Shown: positions 25,968 through 35,089, counted from the stretch's first letter. The stretch: DNA of 64,000 nucleotides from Desulfosporosinus meridiei DSM 13257 (GCF_000231385.2 NC_018515.1:1942501-2006500), one strand, 5' to 3'. The notes: generated from the letters alone by a model not told the origin. Numbers and translations are program-made.

Positions 25968-26989
25968 CAGCAGATTTTTTGAGTATCCTGACCAGCCGGC
26001 CTCTGGCGGAGGTCTTGAGGGAATATCCCATCGGCTGGGACTTTCTGGCTAATTACCGGCTGCATAGTTTAGGGCCGGAGCTTTCTTTCTCTCAGGCCTT
26101 GCTGGAAGTGGAAGAGGAAGCTCTGGCAGAATTCGGCTTGGACCGGTTGGGAGCCTTAGAGGGCTTTGCTGAGTTTCTGGAGCAGTTTACTCCTAAAGAG
26201 AATCCCTTGACCGAGGTCAAGTCTATTACGATTATCGGCGGCTGGAATAAAGCCAAGAGCCCGGAAGCTGTCAGTCTGACAATTTCCGCCGGGGAAATCA
26301 TCAGCATTGTCGGGCCCACGGGATCGGGGAAAAGCCGGCTGCTCAATGACATTGAGTGCCTGGCTCAGGGGGATACCCTCACGGGCAGGAGAATTCTGGT
26401 CAACGGGGCGGAACTGGATGACCTGCAGCGCTTCGAAATGGAAGGGAAACTGGTGGCTCAGCTTTCCCAAAATATGAATTTTGTCATGGATTTGACGGTT
26501 CGTGAATTTTTGGAGATGCATGCCAAATGTCGGCTTACACCTAATGTAGGAGAAGTGACAGCAATTTGTTTTCAGTGTGCCAATGAGCTGGCTGGGGAAA
26601 AATTCTCTGAAGACACTTTGGTAACTCAGCTCAGCGGGGGGCAGTCCCGGGCCCTGATGATCGCGGATACTGCCTTCATGAGTGAATCTCCCATCATCCT
26701 GATTGATGAAATCGAAAATGCCGGAATTAACCGGCGGCAGGCGATAGGACTTCTGGCCAAAAGGGAAAAGATTATTTTAGTCTCCACTCATGACCCTCTT
26801 CTGGCCTTGAGCGCCGACAAGCGGATTGTGATTCAAAACGGGGGAATCGCCAAAGTTATTGAGATTTCCGAGGCGGAGAAAGAGAGTTTGGGGATCATTG
26901 AAGACCTGGATAATACTATGCAGAGGCTGCGCACAGCGCTGCGGGCCGGGGAAGTGATCCGCATGAGAGATTTGGAAGAGCCTGGCTGA
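25964..26989 (+). CDS. ABC-type ATPase with an N-terminal helical domain, no membrane partner in the operon
   Basis: The protein has 341 residues. The first 80 residues are helical and acidic and resemble DUF1858/ScdA-N small domains (LAEVLREYPIGWDFLANY). An ABC cassette follows: Walker A GPTGSGKSRL, signature LSGGQSRALM, Walker B IILIDEIENAG and H-loop VSTHDP. No permease is encoded in this operon, so it may act on a protein or cofactor complex, as soluble SufC- or UvrA-like ATPases do, or pair with the importer at 23962. It is coupled to the GTPase by a four-base overlap. Confidence 0.8.
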   Translation: MTADFLSILTSRPLAEVLREYPIGWDFLANYRLHSLGPELSFSQALLEVEEEALAEFGLDRLGALEGFAEFLEQFTPKENPLTEVKSITIIGGWNKAKSPEAVSLTISAGEIISIVGPTGSGKSRLLNDIECLAQGDTLTGRRILVNGAELDDLQRFEMEGKLVAQLSQNMNFVMDLTVREFLEMHAKCRLTPNVGEVTAICFQCANELAGEKFSEDTLVTQLSGGQSRALMIADTAFMSESPIILIDEIENAGINRRQAIGLLAKREKIILVSTHDPLLALSADKRIVIQNGGIAKVIEISEAEKESLGIIEDLDNTMQRLRTALRAGEVIRMRDLEEPG

Positions 26990-27052
26990 TAAGGATTCAG
27001 TGGGGAAGTCATTTGTTAGTTGAAGATTGCCCAATCTAAAGGAGGGATTACG

Positions 27053-27832
27053 GTGTGGGAGTTATACGATGCTTTAATCGAAGGGATACCTGAAGATTAC
27101 AGGGTTGATGAGCTGGTTTGCGGGTACCATTATACTTATGTCCGCAGCGGAGACGGTTCAGGAGTGGCTGCGGGGCGGCCCTATAATCAGCGGATGCCTA
27201 TGTTTAACAAAAACCTCTTGGGCTCGCCCCTGCGGGAAGCGGCATCCTGTGTGAAATCATGGAACCTGATGGAGGCTGCTCTGGGATCTGCCGCCCTTAA
27301 CGCTTACTACAATAATCCTCAGGTGGCCAGAGCCAACGGTGTGGAATTTTCCGATGCCCAGCGCGTGGAAGACCGGCGCTATGATCCCTTTATCATGTCT
27401 CAGAATGTGGTTAAGGGAAAAAAGGTTGTGGTTGTGGGGCATTTTCCCTACCTGGAGAACCTGCTGGAACCGGTCTGTGACTTTTCCATTATTGAATGGG
27501 ACCCCTTAGAGGGGGACTACCCGATGTCGGCCTGTGAGTACTTGCTGCCTGAAGCAGATTATGCCTACCTTACCTGCACAGCTTTGGTGGATAAAACCCT
27601 GCCCCGGCTCCTGGAACTGACCAGAAATGCTGACCGTGTCTGCCTGGTGGGGCCTGCTACTCCCTTAGCTCCGGTGCTTTTTGACTACGGGATTGATGAA
27701 CTGTCCGGGTTTCTCATTAAAGACAATGCTCAGGCTTTTAGGGTGGCAGCCGGGGCGGAACAGGTGAAGATTTTCCGAGCAGGCCAAAAGGTGGCTTTTA
27801 AAGCAGAAAGGCAGCAGGATCATGAATTTTGA
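27053..27832 (+). CDS. DUF4213/DUF364 protein, putative metal-chelate binding
   Basis: The protein has 259 residues from a GTG after AAAGGAGGG; an upstream TTG has no site. The N-terminal DUF4213 part (enolase-like) reads DELVCGYHYTYVRS...GRPYNQRMP. The C-terminal DUF364 Rossmann-like part has VKGKKVVVVGHFPYLENL and ACEYLLPEADYAYLTCTALVDKTL. A published structure of this family was interpreted as a possible heavy-metal chelation enzyme. The gene overlaps the following methyltransferase by 11 bp, linking the two in one pathway. Confidence 0.88.
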   Translation: MWELYDALIEGIPEDYRVDELVCGYHYTYVRSGDGSGVAAGRPYNQRMPMFNKNLLGSPLREAASCVKSWNLMEAALGSAALNAYYNNPQVARANGVEFSDAQRVEDRRYDPFIMSQNVVKGKKVVVVGHFPYLENLLEPVCDFSIIEWDPLEGDYPMSACEYLLPEADYAYLTCTALVDKTLPRLLELTRNADRVCLVGPATPLAPVLFDYGIDELSGFLIKDNAQAFRVAAGAEQVKIFRAGQKVAFKAERQQDHEF

Positions 27833-28520
27833 ATGGAATGCCCAGACCATTCGCTGGTATGAGGAGGCTAATGCCTATTCAGGGTTCTTCAGAAAAGTGG
27901 CTGACCTGATTGCTCCCATGCTGCGAAGTTATACCACCCTTTGCGATATCGGCTGCGGTCTGGGTCTTCTGGATCTGGAGCTCAGCCCCAGTATCGCAGG
28001 CATTACTTGTATGGATATTAACCCCAATGCCCTGGGGGCTTTGCAGAAACAGGTAGATGCCAGGCAGATCAGCAATATCCAGCCTAGGCTTATGGACTAC
28101 AAGGATCTAAAGGAGGACTGGGACATTATCTGCATCAGCTTTTTTGGCAGCAGAGAAATTGAAGAATTTCTGCCCCACTGCCGGAAGCTGATTGCCGTGG
28201 TGGGCAAGAAACAGCAAACAGAGCTTTACCCGGAAAAATACCGGAAATTCTTGAAGAATACTCCTGAAAAGGTGGAGAATTTTCTCAAGGAGAAAAGGAT
28301 CGACTATGTCCTCACGGAAGCGGCCTTTGAGTTCGGTCAGCCCTTTCACTCCCGGGCCGATGCAGAGGATTTCCTCCGGACCCATTGCCCAGCTATCAGT
28401 GCTGAGGACTTGAGCAATTTTTTGCTAAGGTCTCTCAAAACCACCGGGGACTCCCGTTTTCCATGGGTCATCCCCCGCTTGAAATCCATTGGAGTATTTG
28501 AGATTAAAGGGAGTCTGTGA
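27822..28520 (+). CDS. Class I SAM-dependent methyltransferase
   Basis: The protein has 232 residues. The SAM-binding motif I is LCDIGCGLGLLDLEL (residues about 40-54), with the acidic end of strand two at MDINPNALGAL. The catalytic pocket strand is WDIICISFFGSREIEEF. The C-terminal half is helical with a PWVIPRLKSIG ending. Substrate is not evident. Its position between a metal-chelation protein and an NTPase suggests methylation of a small cofactor or metallophore rather than of nucleic acid. That is inference. Confidence 0.8.
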   Translation: MNFEWNAQTIRWYEEANAYSGFFRKVADLIAPMLRSYTTLCDIGCGLGLLDLELSPSIAGITCMDINPNALGALQKQVDARQISNIQPRLMDYKDLKEDWDIICISFFGSREIEEFLPHCRKLIAVVGKKQQTELYPEKYRKFLKNTPEKVENFLKEKRIDYVLTEAAFEFGQPFHSRADAEDFLRTHCPAISAEDLSNFLLRSLKTTGDSRFPWVIPRLKSIGVFEIKGSL

Positions 28521-28523
28521 GAA

Positions 28524-29042
28524 ATGCATATCTTTTTGACCGGTGAAATCCAAATCGGCAAGAGTACAGTCATCAACAAGACTCTGGATTTGCTGCAGAT
28601 AACCCCTCAGGGCTTCCGCACCTATTTCGGACCGGACCGGACTCAAGCAGACAGGCTGCTTTACCTGGATTCCGCAGCTAAGCCTCAGACTTTTAATGAA
28701 GAAAAGGCTGTTGTCCATTTTCGTGCAGAGCGGCCGCCGGAGGTTCTTGTTAAAAGGTTCGACGGCTTCGGTGCTCAGCTGATTCGCAGGGCCAGGGCTG
28801 ATTCGGAATCGGCTCTGATTTTAATGGATGAATGCGGCAGTCTGGAAAGTGGGGCTCAGGTATTTCAGCAGGAGATTTTAGCGGCCCTGGATGGGAACAA
28901 GCCCATACTGGGTGTTGTCAAACTAACCAGCAGGGGCTGGACGGACCAAATCAGAGAGCACGCCCAGGTGGCCCTGCTCACGGTGACTCGGGAAAACAGA
29001 GATAGGCTGCCGGAGCTGCTTGCTCATTTTCATAGTGGCTAA
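28524..29042 (+). CDS. THEP1-like nucleoside triphosphatase
   Basis: The protein has 172 residues. P-loop GEIQIGKST opens the protein, and Walker B is ALILMDECGSLE, as in the NTPase_1/THEP1 family (COG1618). These enzymes hydrolyse NTPs in vitro and their cellular role is unclear. It begins three bases after the methyltransferase stop and closes the five-gene operon. No terminator hairpin is obvious in the 278 bp that follow. Confidence 0.8.
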   Translation: MHIFLTGEIQIGKSTVINKTLDLLQITPQGFRTYFGPDRTQADRLLYLDSAAKPQTFNEEKAVVHFRAERPPEVLVKRFDGFGAQLIRRARADSESALILMDECGSLESGAQVFQQEILAALDGNKPILGVVKLTSRGWTDQIREHAQVALLTVTRENRDRLPELLAHFHSG

Positions 29043-29320
29043 GCGCCAAAGGAAGTTGAGAACGAAGTTGGTTATCTGAAGGCACTCTTGGCTTCTCAAA
29101 GGTAGATTTCTGCTAAAGATCAGGTTGAAAAAGGTGAATAGGCTTTTCAAGAACATCATAACTATCACTACAATTAACCGAACAGATGAAATAGGGCCTC
29201 ACATTAGCAGGAAATAGAAGGGTATTAGTGGAATTAGCATATAGCATAGAGCAACTAATTAAGAGTTTCACAAGTGGGTAAAATAATCCTAAAATAAAGG
29301 TTTACGGAGGGAATTACAGC

Positions 29321-29869
29321 ATGAAAAAAGTGGTCGCTTTTATGGGGAGCCCAAGAAAAAATGGCAACACCGTCACCCTTGTTAAAGAAGTTATTCGTGG
29401 AGCACAAGAGGCTGGGGCTGAAACAACTATTTTTGATCTGTATGATATGAATCTTAAACCCTGCAAAGGCTGTTTAGCTTGTCGCAAAACCGGAAACTGC
29501 GTCATGCAAGATGATTTTCAGAATATGTTTAAACATATTATCGAGGCCGATGTTGTGGTTTTTGGATCCCCCGTCTATCTTTGGCAGATTACAGCTCAAA
29601 TGAAATTGTTGTGGGATAGGCTCTGCGGCTTATTCGATGAAAACCATAAGCCCAGGTATGCTGCTAAAAGCCTGATCATGGTTTATTCCCAAGGTAATCC
29701 CAACGCCCAGGCTTTTCAGACATCCTTTCAGAGCTATGAAGCGATGTTTAAGATGTTTGGTTTGAATGTAGTTAATACCATTTTACAAACCGGCGGCACT
29801 GACCCCAGCACTGCAGCTAACAATCAAGAACTCTTATCTAAAGCTTATGAAGCAGGAAAGGCCATCTAG
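29321..29869 (+). CDS. NADPH-dependent FMN reductase/flavodoxin-family protein
   Basis: The protein has 182 residues after GGAGGG. The FMN phosphate loop is GSPRKNGNTVTLV. The CKGCLACRKTGNC segment is the cysteine pattern of iron-sulfur flavoproteins or of two-cysteine NAD(P)H reductases of the flavodoxin fold. GSPVYLWQITAQMK binds the isoalloxazine ring. It reduces quinones, metals or nitro compounds in related bacteria. It stands alone between the metal operon and bceAB. Confidence 0.87.
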   Translation: MKKVVAFMGSPRKNGNTVTLVKEVIRGAQEAGAETTIFDLYDMNLKPCKGCLACRKTGNCVMQDDFQNMFKHIIEADVVVFGSPVYLWQITAQMKLLWDRLCGLFDENHKPRYAAKSLIMVYSQGNPNAQAFQTSFQSYEAMFKMFGLNVVNTILQTGGTDPSTAANNQELLSKAYEAGKAI

Positions 29870-29878
29870 TGAAATATA

Positions 29879-29985
29879 ATCTACCTTACAAAAGGGTAAG
29901 CTTAAACTGGAAAATGTAAGCCAAAGTTATGGCAGGGCATTTTCCAGTTTTGCTATACTGAACCTACTCAGCAAAGGAGGTTCTT
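29879..29985 (+). promoter_or_regulatory. BceR-type promoter/leader of bceAB
   Basis: Inverted arms AAACTGGAAAATG (29904-29916) and CATTTTCCAGTTT (29938-29950) precede an extended -10, TGCTATACT, and the ribosome site AAAGGAGG. The -35 region is weak, which is typical of promoters needing an activator, so the inverted repeat is probably the response-regulator site. A near-identical copy lies at 9152-9258. Confidence 0.75.
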
Positions 29986-29990
29986 TTTTC

Positions 29991-30758
29991 ATGACTATTC
30001 TCGAGGTGAATAATCTTAAAAAAGTCTATACTACCCGCTTTGGCGGCAGCCCTGTTCAGGCCTTAGCCAATGTGTCCTTCTCCGTGGAGGAGGGGGAATA
30101 TGCAGCGATTATGGGGGAATCGGGGTCAGGCAAAACCACCCTGCTCAATATTCTGGCCTCTCTCGACAAACCCACCAGTGGTGAGGTGCTGCTCAAGGGG
30201 AAAGGGCTCAGCACCATTAAAGAAAAGGAGATTTCCGCCTTCCGTCGGGAAAATCTCGGTTTTGTGTTTCAGGATTTTAATCTATTGGATACTTTCTCCT
30301 TGCAGGATAATATTTTCCTGCCCCTGGTGCTCTCCGGCAAGTCCTATGAGGAGATGAGCCGGCGTTTGGAGCCCATTGCCCGCAAGCTGGGCATCGGTGA
30401 TATCCTAGCCAAATATCCTTATGAAGTGTCGGGAGGGCAGAAGCAGCGCTGTGCCGTGGCCCGCGCCCTGATTACCAATCCTCAGCTGATTCTGGCGGAC
30501 GAACCCACCGGCTCCCTGGACTCCCAGGCCGCTGAGAGCTTGCTCCGCCTGTTTAAAGAAATCAATTCGGAGGGGCAGACTTTGTTAATGGTGACCCACA
30601 GCGTGAAAGCGGCCAGCCATGCCCAACGGGTACTGTTTATTAAGGATGGTGAGGTCTTTCACCAGCTTTATAAAGCCGGAATGTCGGATGAAGCTATGTA
30701 CCAGAAGATCTCCGATACCCTGACCACCATGGCCACAGGCGGTGGGCGTCATGAGTAG
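29991..30758 (+). CDS. bceA: BceA-type peptide-antibiotic transporter ATPase
   Basis: The protein has 255 residues. It has Walker A GESGSGKTT, Q-loop FVFQDFNLLD, signature VSGGQKQR, Walker B ILADEPTGSLD and H-loop VTHSVKAA, all typical of the MacB/BceA branch. It works with the FtsX-like permease that overlaps it by eight bases to release antibiotics from lipid-linked cell-wall intermediates. Expression is probably driven by the BceRS-type system at 5366-7085, about 23 kb away, or by another copy outside the window. Confidence 0.92.
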   Translation: MTILEVNNLKKVYTTRFGGSPVQALANVSFSVEEGEYAAIMGESGSGKTTLLNILASLDKPTSGEVLLKGKGLSTIKEKEISAFRRENLGFVFQDFNLLDTFSLQDNIFLPLVLSGKSYEEMSRRLEPIARKLGIGDILAKYPYEVSGGQKQRCAVARALITNPQLILADEPTGSLDSQAAESLLRLFKEINSEGQTLLMVTHSVKAASHAQRVLFIKDGEVFHQLYKAGMSDEAMYQKISDTLTTMATGGGRHE

Positions 30759-32748
30759 ATTCTTTTATGCCAAGCTGGCCGCCACCAATCTGAAAAAGAA
30801 TGCCCAAACCTATCTGCCCTATATCCTGACCTGCATCGGTACGGTGATGATGTATTATATCATGGTGTTTCTGTCTGAAAATGAGGGCTTGGGAAAAATG
30901 GCCGGCGGCTCCCAAGTGCAGATGATCCTTAACCTAGGATGCTATGTGATTGCTATTTTTTCGGCGATTTTTCTCTTCTATACCCATAGCTTTCTGGTCA
31001 AACGGCGCAAAAAGGAATTTGGCCTTTTTAATATCCTGGGCATGGAGAAGAAGCATATCGCCAGAGTGTTAGCCTTCGAAACCCTGTATGTGGCGGGGAT
31101 CAGCCTGGGGGCAGGCCTGCTGGGCGGGGTACTTCTCTCCAAGCTGATCTTCCTGGTTCTGCTGAAAATCCTCAACTTTGAGGTGCCCCTGGGCTTTGAG
31201 GTGTCCGGCCCCGCTCTGGCGGCAGTGCTGGTCCTGTTCGCCGGGATCTTCCTGTTGACACTGCTCAATACCTTGCGCCAAATCCATCTGGCTAAGCCAG
31301 TTGAACTCCTGATGGGCGGACAGACAGGGGAGAAGGAGCCGAAAACAAAATGGCCTTTGGTGGTGATGGGAACCTTGAGCCTGGGCGGGGGGTATTATAT
31401 CTCCCTCACCACCCAATCCCCTCTGGCCGCCCTGACCCAATTTTTCTTTGCCGTCCTCCTGGTGATGGTTGGCACCTATTTTTTGTTTACGGCGGGCAGC
31501 ATCGCAGTGTTTAAACTGCTGCGCCGGAACAAGAGGTATTATTATCAGACCAGGCATTTTACCGCAGTAGCGGGGATGATATACCGGATGAAGCAAAACG
31601 CCGTGGGGCTGGCCAATATTTGTATCATGGCCACTGCCGTGCTGGTGATGGTGTCCACCACCGTGTCCTTGTACATTGGGATGGAGGACGTGCTGCGCAC
31701 CCGGTATCCCCAAAATATTATGATATCCACCCCCATGCCTGCCCAGCAATCCGTGGAGGGCTTGCAGACGTCGGTTAAAGAAGTCTTGGCGAAGCACCGG
31801 CTGGAGGGGAAGGATAGGCTGGACTACAGGTATGTGGCCTTTGTCGGCAATCAAGAGGGGGACAGGTTGATCACGGATCTCAGCAATATCTCCAACGACT
31901 TTTCTTCGGTCAGGGAATTCTATCTGATTCCTCTGGAGGATTATAACCGGCTGGCTAAGAGAACGGCCAGCTTGGAGGACGATGAGATTCTGATTTATTC
32001 CAGCGCCAGCAAGTATGAAGAAGATACCCTGACGGTATTAAACCGGACATTGACAGTCAAGGAAAGGCTGGACTCGTTTTTTGAAAATAACCTGAATAGG
32101 GTATCCATCTCGGGCAGCTATTATGTCGTGGTCAAGGATATGGATGTGCTCAAAGCCCTGGCGGAGGCCCAGGTCGAAGAAAAAGGGGATGATCCCTCAG
32201 GGTATCGATATTATCTGGGCTTTGATCTGGAAGCCGACGAGGCTGACATCTCGGCTGTTTACCAGGACATCCGCACTGCCCTGGGCAGTGACTATCCCGG
32301 CAGCAGCATCGAATCTCCGGTGGCAGCCAGGGAATCCTTTTTCGCTATATATGGAGGCTTGTTCTTCCTGGGAATTTTCCTGGGGGCGCTGTTCATCATG
32401 GCCACCGTACTGATCATCTATTACAAGCAGGTTTCCGAGGGGTATGACGATAAGGCCCGCTTTGAAATCATGCAGAAGGTGGGAATGAGCCGTGAAGAGG
32501 TCAGAGGCTCCATCCGCAGTCAGGTCTTGACCGTATTTTTCCTGCCCCTGGTTACCGCCGGGATCCATATTGCCTTCGCTTTTCCCATTATTACTAAATT
32601 GCTGGCCGTACTGAATCTCACCAATGTGGGTTTGTTTGCCTGGTGCACAGCGGGTACCATCCTGGTTTTCGCCCTGTTTTATGCTCTTGTCTACGGGCTG
32701 ACGGCCAAAGTGTATTATCGGATTGTCAGCTGGGGGACGTCTGTATAA
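30751..32748 (+). CDS. bceB: BceB-type FtsX-like permease
   Basis: The protein has 665 residues from the ATG at 30751, overlapping bceA. It has about ten membrane helices. A large external domain of about 220 residues lies between helices seven and eight (roughly residues 310-530), the antibiotic-binding part. A four-helix FtsX block starts with AIYGGLFFLGIFLGALFI. Length and layout match BceB. It also acts as the sensor for its cognate BceS kinase. Confidence 0.92.
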   Translation: MSRFFYAKLAATNLKKNAQTYLPYILTCIGTVMMYYIMVFLSENEGLGKMAGGSQVQMILNLGCYVIAIFSAIFLFYTHSFLVKRRKKEFGLFNILGMEKKHIARVLAFETLYVAGISLGAGLLGGVLLSKLIFLVLLKILNFEVPLGFEVSGPALAAVLVLFAGIFLLTLLNTLRQIHLAKPVELLMGGQTGEKEPKTKWPLVVMGTLSLGGGYYISLTTQSPLAALTQFFFAVLLVMVGTYFLFTAGSIAVFKLLRRNKRYYYQTRHFTAVAGMIYRMKQNAVGLANICIMATAVLVMVSTTVSLYIGMEDVLRTRYPQNIMISTPMPAQQSVEGLQTSVKEVLAKHRLEGKDRLDYRYVAFVGNQEGDRLITDLSNISNDFSSVREFYLIPLEDYNRLAKRTASLEDDEILIYSSASKYEEDTLTVLNRTLTVKERLDSFFENNLNRVSISGSYYVVVKDMDVLKALAEAQVEEKGDDPSGYRYYLGFDLEADEADISAVYQDIRTALGSDYPGSSIESPVAARESFFAIYGGLFFLGIFLGALFIMATVLIIYYKQVSEGYDDKARFEIMQKVGMSREEVRGSIRSQVLTVFFLPLVTAGIHIAFAFPIITKLLAVLNLTNVGLFAWCTAGTILVFALFYALVYGLTAKVYYRIVSWGTSV

Positions 32749-32864
32749 GCGGCTGCCTGACCGGAAGCCTCAGTTCAGCGGCTATGCCTTGGGGATTGCT
32801 CAGAGCAGGCCCGGTTGCTAGCAAATTTTGAGGCGAAAACTGCAATTTTTGAAACAAAACCAGC

Positions 32865-32898
32865 GGGGGCTTTTTCCAGCGAAGCCCCCCAATTTTTT
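32865..32898 (+). terminator. Rho-independent terminator after bceAB
   Basis: GGGGGCTT (32865-32872) and AAGCCCCC (32882-32889) form the stem, followed by CAATTTTTT. It lies about 115 bp beyond the bceB stop. Confidence 0.8.
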
Positions 32899-33008
32899 AT
32901 GTACTTTTTTAGGAAGCCAGCCGTTGGTATTGCAAATAGAACGTATGTTTGACATAATACAAATGAGAGGAGTGGACTTGAATTTTCAGGTAAAAGGAGT
33001 AACTGAAT

Positions 33009-33626
33009 ATGGGCGACAACAAGAAATTTTGGAACCGGTATTCCGGGCTGTATGACTTCGAGATTAAGCGGTTTAACAAAGCGGCATACGAAGAAATGTA
33101 CAATCTGATGTCGAAAGTACTGAAAGCCGATATGCGGGTTTTGGAAGTCGCTACCGGGACCGGTTTGATCGCGCTTGGCATAGCCAGATTTGTCCGGCAA
33201 GTTGAAGCGACGGACTTCTCCCCCAAGATGATTGAAACCGCAAAAAAGAAAATTGCTCCGTCAAATGTTAAATTTTCCATCGAAGACGCTACGGCATTAT
33301 CCTTTGCAAATGACTCATTTGACGCGGTCATCATTTCCAATGCTTTGCACATTATGCCAGACCCCGAAGCAGCGCTTGTGAGTATCCGCAGGGTACTGAA
33401 ACCTGGTGGATTACTGATCGCACCGACCTTTGCGCATGGGCACCTAAAAAACTCCTTCTGGAATCTGAACGCCAAAATACTGAAACTCATCGGGTTTGAA
33501 ACTTACTCCAAGTGGACACCGGAGGAATATACCGGGTTTATTGAGAAAAATGGTTTTTCGGTTGGTCGGCGGAAAGTATTAAGAGCCTCCTTTCCGCTTG
33601 TCTATCTTGAGGCGACTAAAGTTTGA
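33009..33626 (+). CDS. Class I SAM-dependent methyltransferase (UbiE-like)
   Basis: The protein has 205 residues. Motif I is VLEVATGTGLIALGIA, the strand-two acid is ATDFSPKMIETAKKK, and motif III is FDAVIISNALHIMPDPE followed by VLKPGGLLIAPTF. This is the Methyltransf_11 pattern of UbiE, or of small-molecule or metalloid methyltransferases. The start has AAAGGAG. Substrate is unknown; it is not linked to the metal operon. Confidence 0.88.
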   Translation: MGDNKKFWNRYSGLYDFEIKRFNKAAYEEMYNLMSKVLKADMRVLEVATGTGLIALGIARFVRQVEATDFSPKMIETAKKKIAPSNVKFSIEDATALSFANDSFDAVIISNALHIMPDPEAALVSIRRVLKPGGLLIAPTFAHGHLKNSFWNLNAKILKLIGFETYSKWTPEEYTGFIEKNGFSVGRRKVLRASFPLVYLEATKV

Positions 33627-33656
33627 TAATCTTTATCGTCAAGGAGAGGTTTAATT

Positions 33657-33877
33657 ATGAAAGATATTATGTTTTACAAGGATTATATCGGCTCGGTACA
33701 TTACAGCACCGGGATGTAGTATTTTACAGCGAGCTTGAAGGTATAAACGATTCAAGCAGTTACGAAGGCACCAGTGTCACCGAATTGAAAGCGGCTTTTG
33801 AGGAAGCGGTAACACTCGAAAAATTTATGGGAGAAGGTGTAACCCATAATATATTTAAGCAGCTTTTTATTGTCTAA
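33657..33877 (+). pseudogene. Frameshifted HicB-type antitoxin
   Basis: The ATG at 33657 follows AAGGAGAGG and reads MKDIMFYKDYIGSVHYSTG before a TAG. The next frame resumes at DVVFYSELEGIND and continues SYEGTSVTELKAAFEEAV. That is the normal order of the HicB fold in the variant beginning K-D-x-M-x-Y-K-x-Y-I-G-S-V. A one-base loss near 33711 explains the break, and the C-terminal DNA-binding helix region is replaced by unrelated residues. No hicA lies next to it. Confidence 0.75.
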
Positions 33878-34697
33878 GGAGACAGTAAGTAATCCGAATA
33901 TTTATCCATATAATGTATTTGTTGATAAAATAGAAAAATCATTATTCTTCAGATCAATTACAGTTTTATATGGCAATAATGCATCTGGAAAATCTACGCT
34001 GCTGAATATTATTGCCAATAAGTTGCAGATTGAAGGATATGAGTATGCCACCTGCAATAAGTACGGAATTACACCTTATTTCACAAAATTCGTAGATGAA
34101 TGCAGTTATTCTTTAGGTGAAGATGAACACGGCAGGCAGATTGGCAGACTTCCTCAGAGAAGCAGGTATATTAAAAGCGAAGATATTCTATATGAAATTA
34201 AAAAAATACAACAGGAACAGGTTCTAGGTGATGGGTACATATATGAACATATTAGGAGAGGGATGAATAAGGAACAAATAGAACGATTAAAAAACTCCGA
34301 TAAAATGCGAAAACAAATGGAAATATTAAAATTTGCACAGGAAAAGTATTCGAATGGAGAAACAACTTTGCAAATGTTGGATGATTATATTGAAACTGAT
34401 GCACTTTATTTGTTGGATGAACCGGAGGTATCCTTGTCGCCAGCAAATCAAACGTTGCTAGCTGAGAAGATAAATGAAATGTCAAGGTTTTTAGGATGTC
34501 AGTTTATTATTTCTACGCATTCACCATTTATGCTGGCGACGTTAGATGCAAAAATCTATAATCTTGATTCAAGGGAATTAGAGGTTGTAAAATGGGCAGA
34601 TCTTGAGAATGTGAGATATTTCTATGATTTTTTTCAGAGACATAAGAAAGAGTTTGAATATCAGATAAAGAGAAGCATACCAATGATCGAGAGGTGA
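33870..34697 (+). CDS. Small AAA/ABC-type ATPase (AAA_15/AAA_21-like), probably N-terminally shortened
   Basis: The frame gives 275 residues from a TTG. It has Walker A YGNNASGKSTLLNI and Walker B ALYLLDEPEVSLSP, followed by IISTHSPFMLATL, the RecF/OLD-like arrangement. No proper ribosome site precedes the TTG, and family members usually carry more residues before the P-loop. The start therefore overlaps, and may have been altered by, the decay of the HicB gene just upstream. The function of the stand-alone family is not established. Confidence 0.75.
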   Translation: MSKETVSNPNIYPYNVFVDKIEKSLFFRSITVLYGNNASGKSTLLNIIANKLQIEGYEYATCNKYGITPYFTKFVDECSYSLGEDEHGRQIGRLPQRSRYIKSEDILYEIKKIQQEQVLGDGYIYEHIRRGMNKEQIERLKNSDKMRKQMEILKFAQEKYSNGETTLQMLDDYIETDALYLLDEPEVSLSPANQTLLAEKINEMSRFLGCQFIISTHSPFMLATLDAKIYNLDSRELEVVKWADLENVRYFYDFFQRHKKEFEYQIKRSIPMIER

Positions 34698-34701
34698 TAG
34701 T

Positions 34702-35043
34702 ATGGCAACAACAACAGATTTTATTGAATATGTTTGTGAACAGATCAGCGGCGTTGGTGCTGTTAGATATAAGAAAATGTTTGGAGAGTATATGGTTTAT
34801 GTGAATGAGAAGCCTATACTTCTCGTCTGTGATAATATGGTCTTTGTGAAAATACTTGACTGTATCAGCGAAAAGATGAAAGATGCAGAGACAGGCTTTC
34901 CGTATGACAGAGCAAAAGAACATTATATATTGGACATAGACAATTCCGTCTTCAGCAAAGAAGTCATCGCTTTATTGGAGCCGGTTATTCCGATTCCAAA
35001 ACCTAAGAAGAAAAAAACAGCCCGGCTTTATGATATCCCGTAA
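34702..35043 (+). CDS. TfoX N-terminal domain protein
   Basis: The protein has 113 residues. The pattern FIEYVCEQISGVGAVRYKKMF, then EYMVYVNEKPILLVCDN and later MVFVKI, fits the TfoX_N domain found alone in many Firmicutes and fused in competence regulators of Proteobacteria. The last 20 residues are a lysine-rich tail. It starts four bases after the ATPase stop, so the two are probably cotranscribed. Confidence 0.85.
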   Translation: MATTTDFIEYVCEQISGVGAVRYKKMFGEYMVYVNEKPILLVCDNMVFVKILDCISEKMKDAETGFPYDRAKEHYILDIDNSVFSKEVIALLEPVIPIPKPKKKKTARLYDIP

Positions 35044-35089
35044 ACCATTTTGTAAGTTGCCTGAAATTGTAGTTTTGAGGGAATATGGC

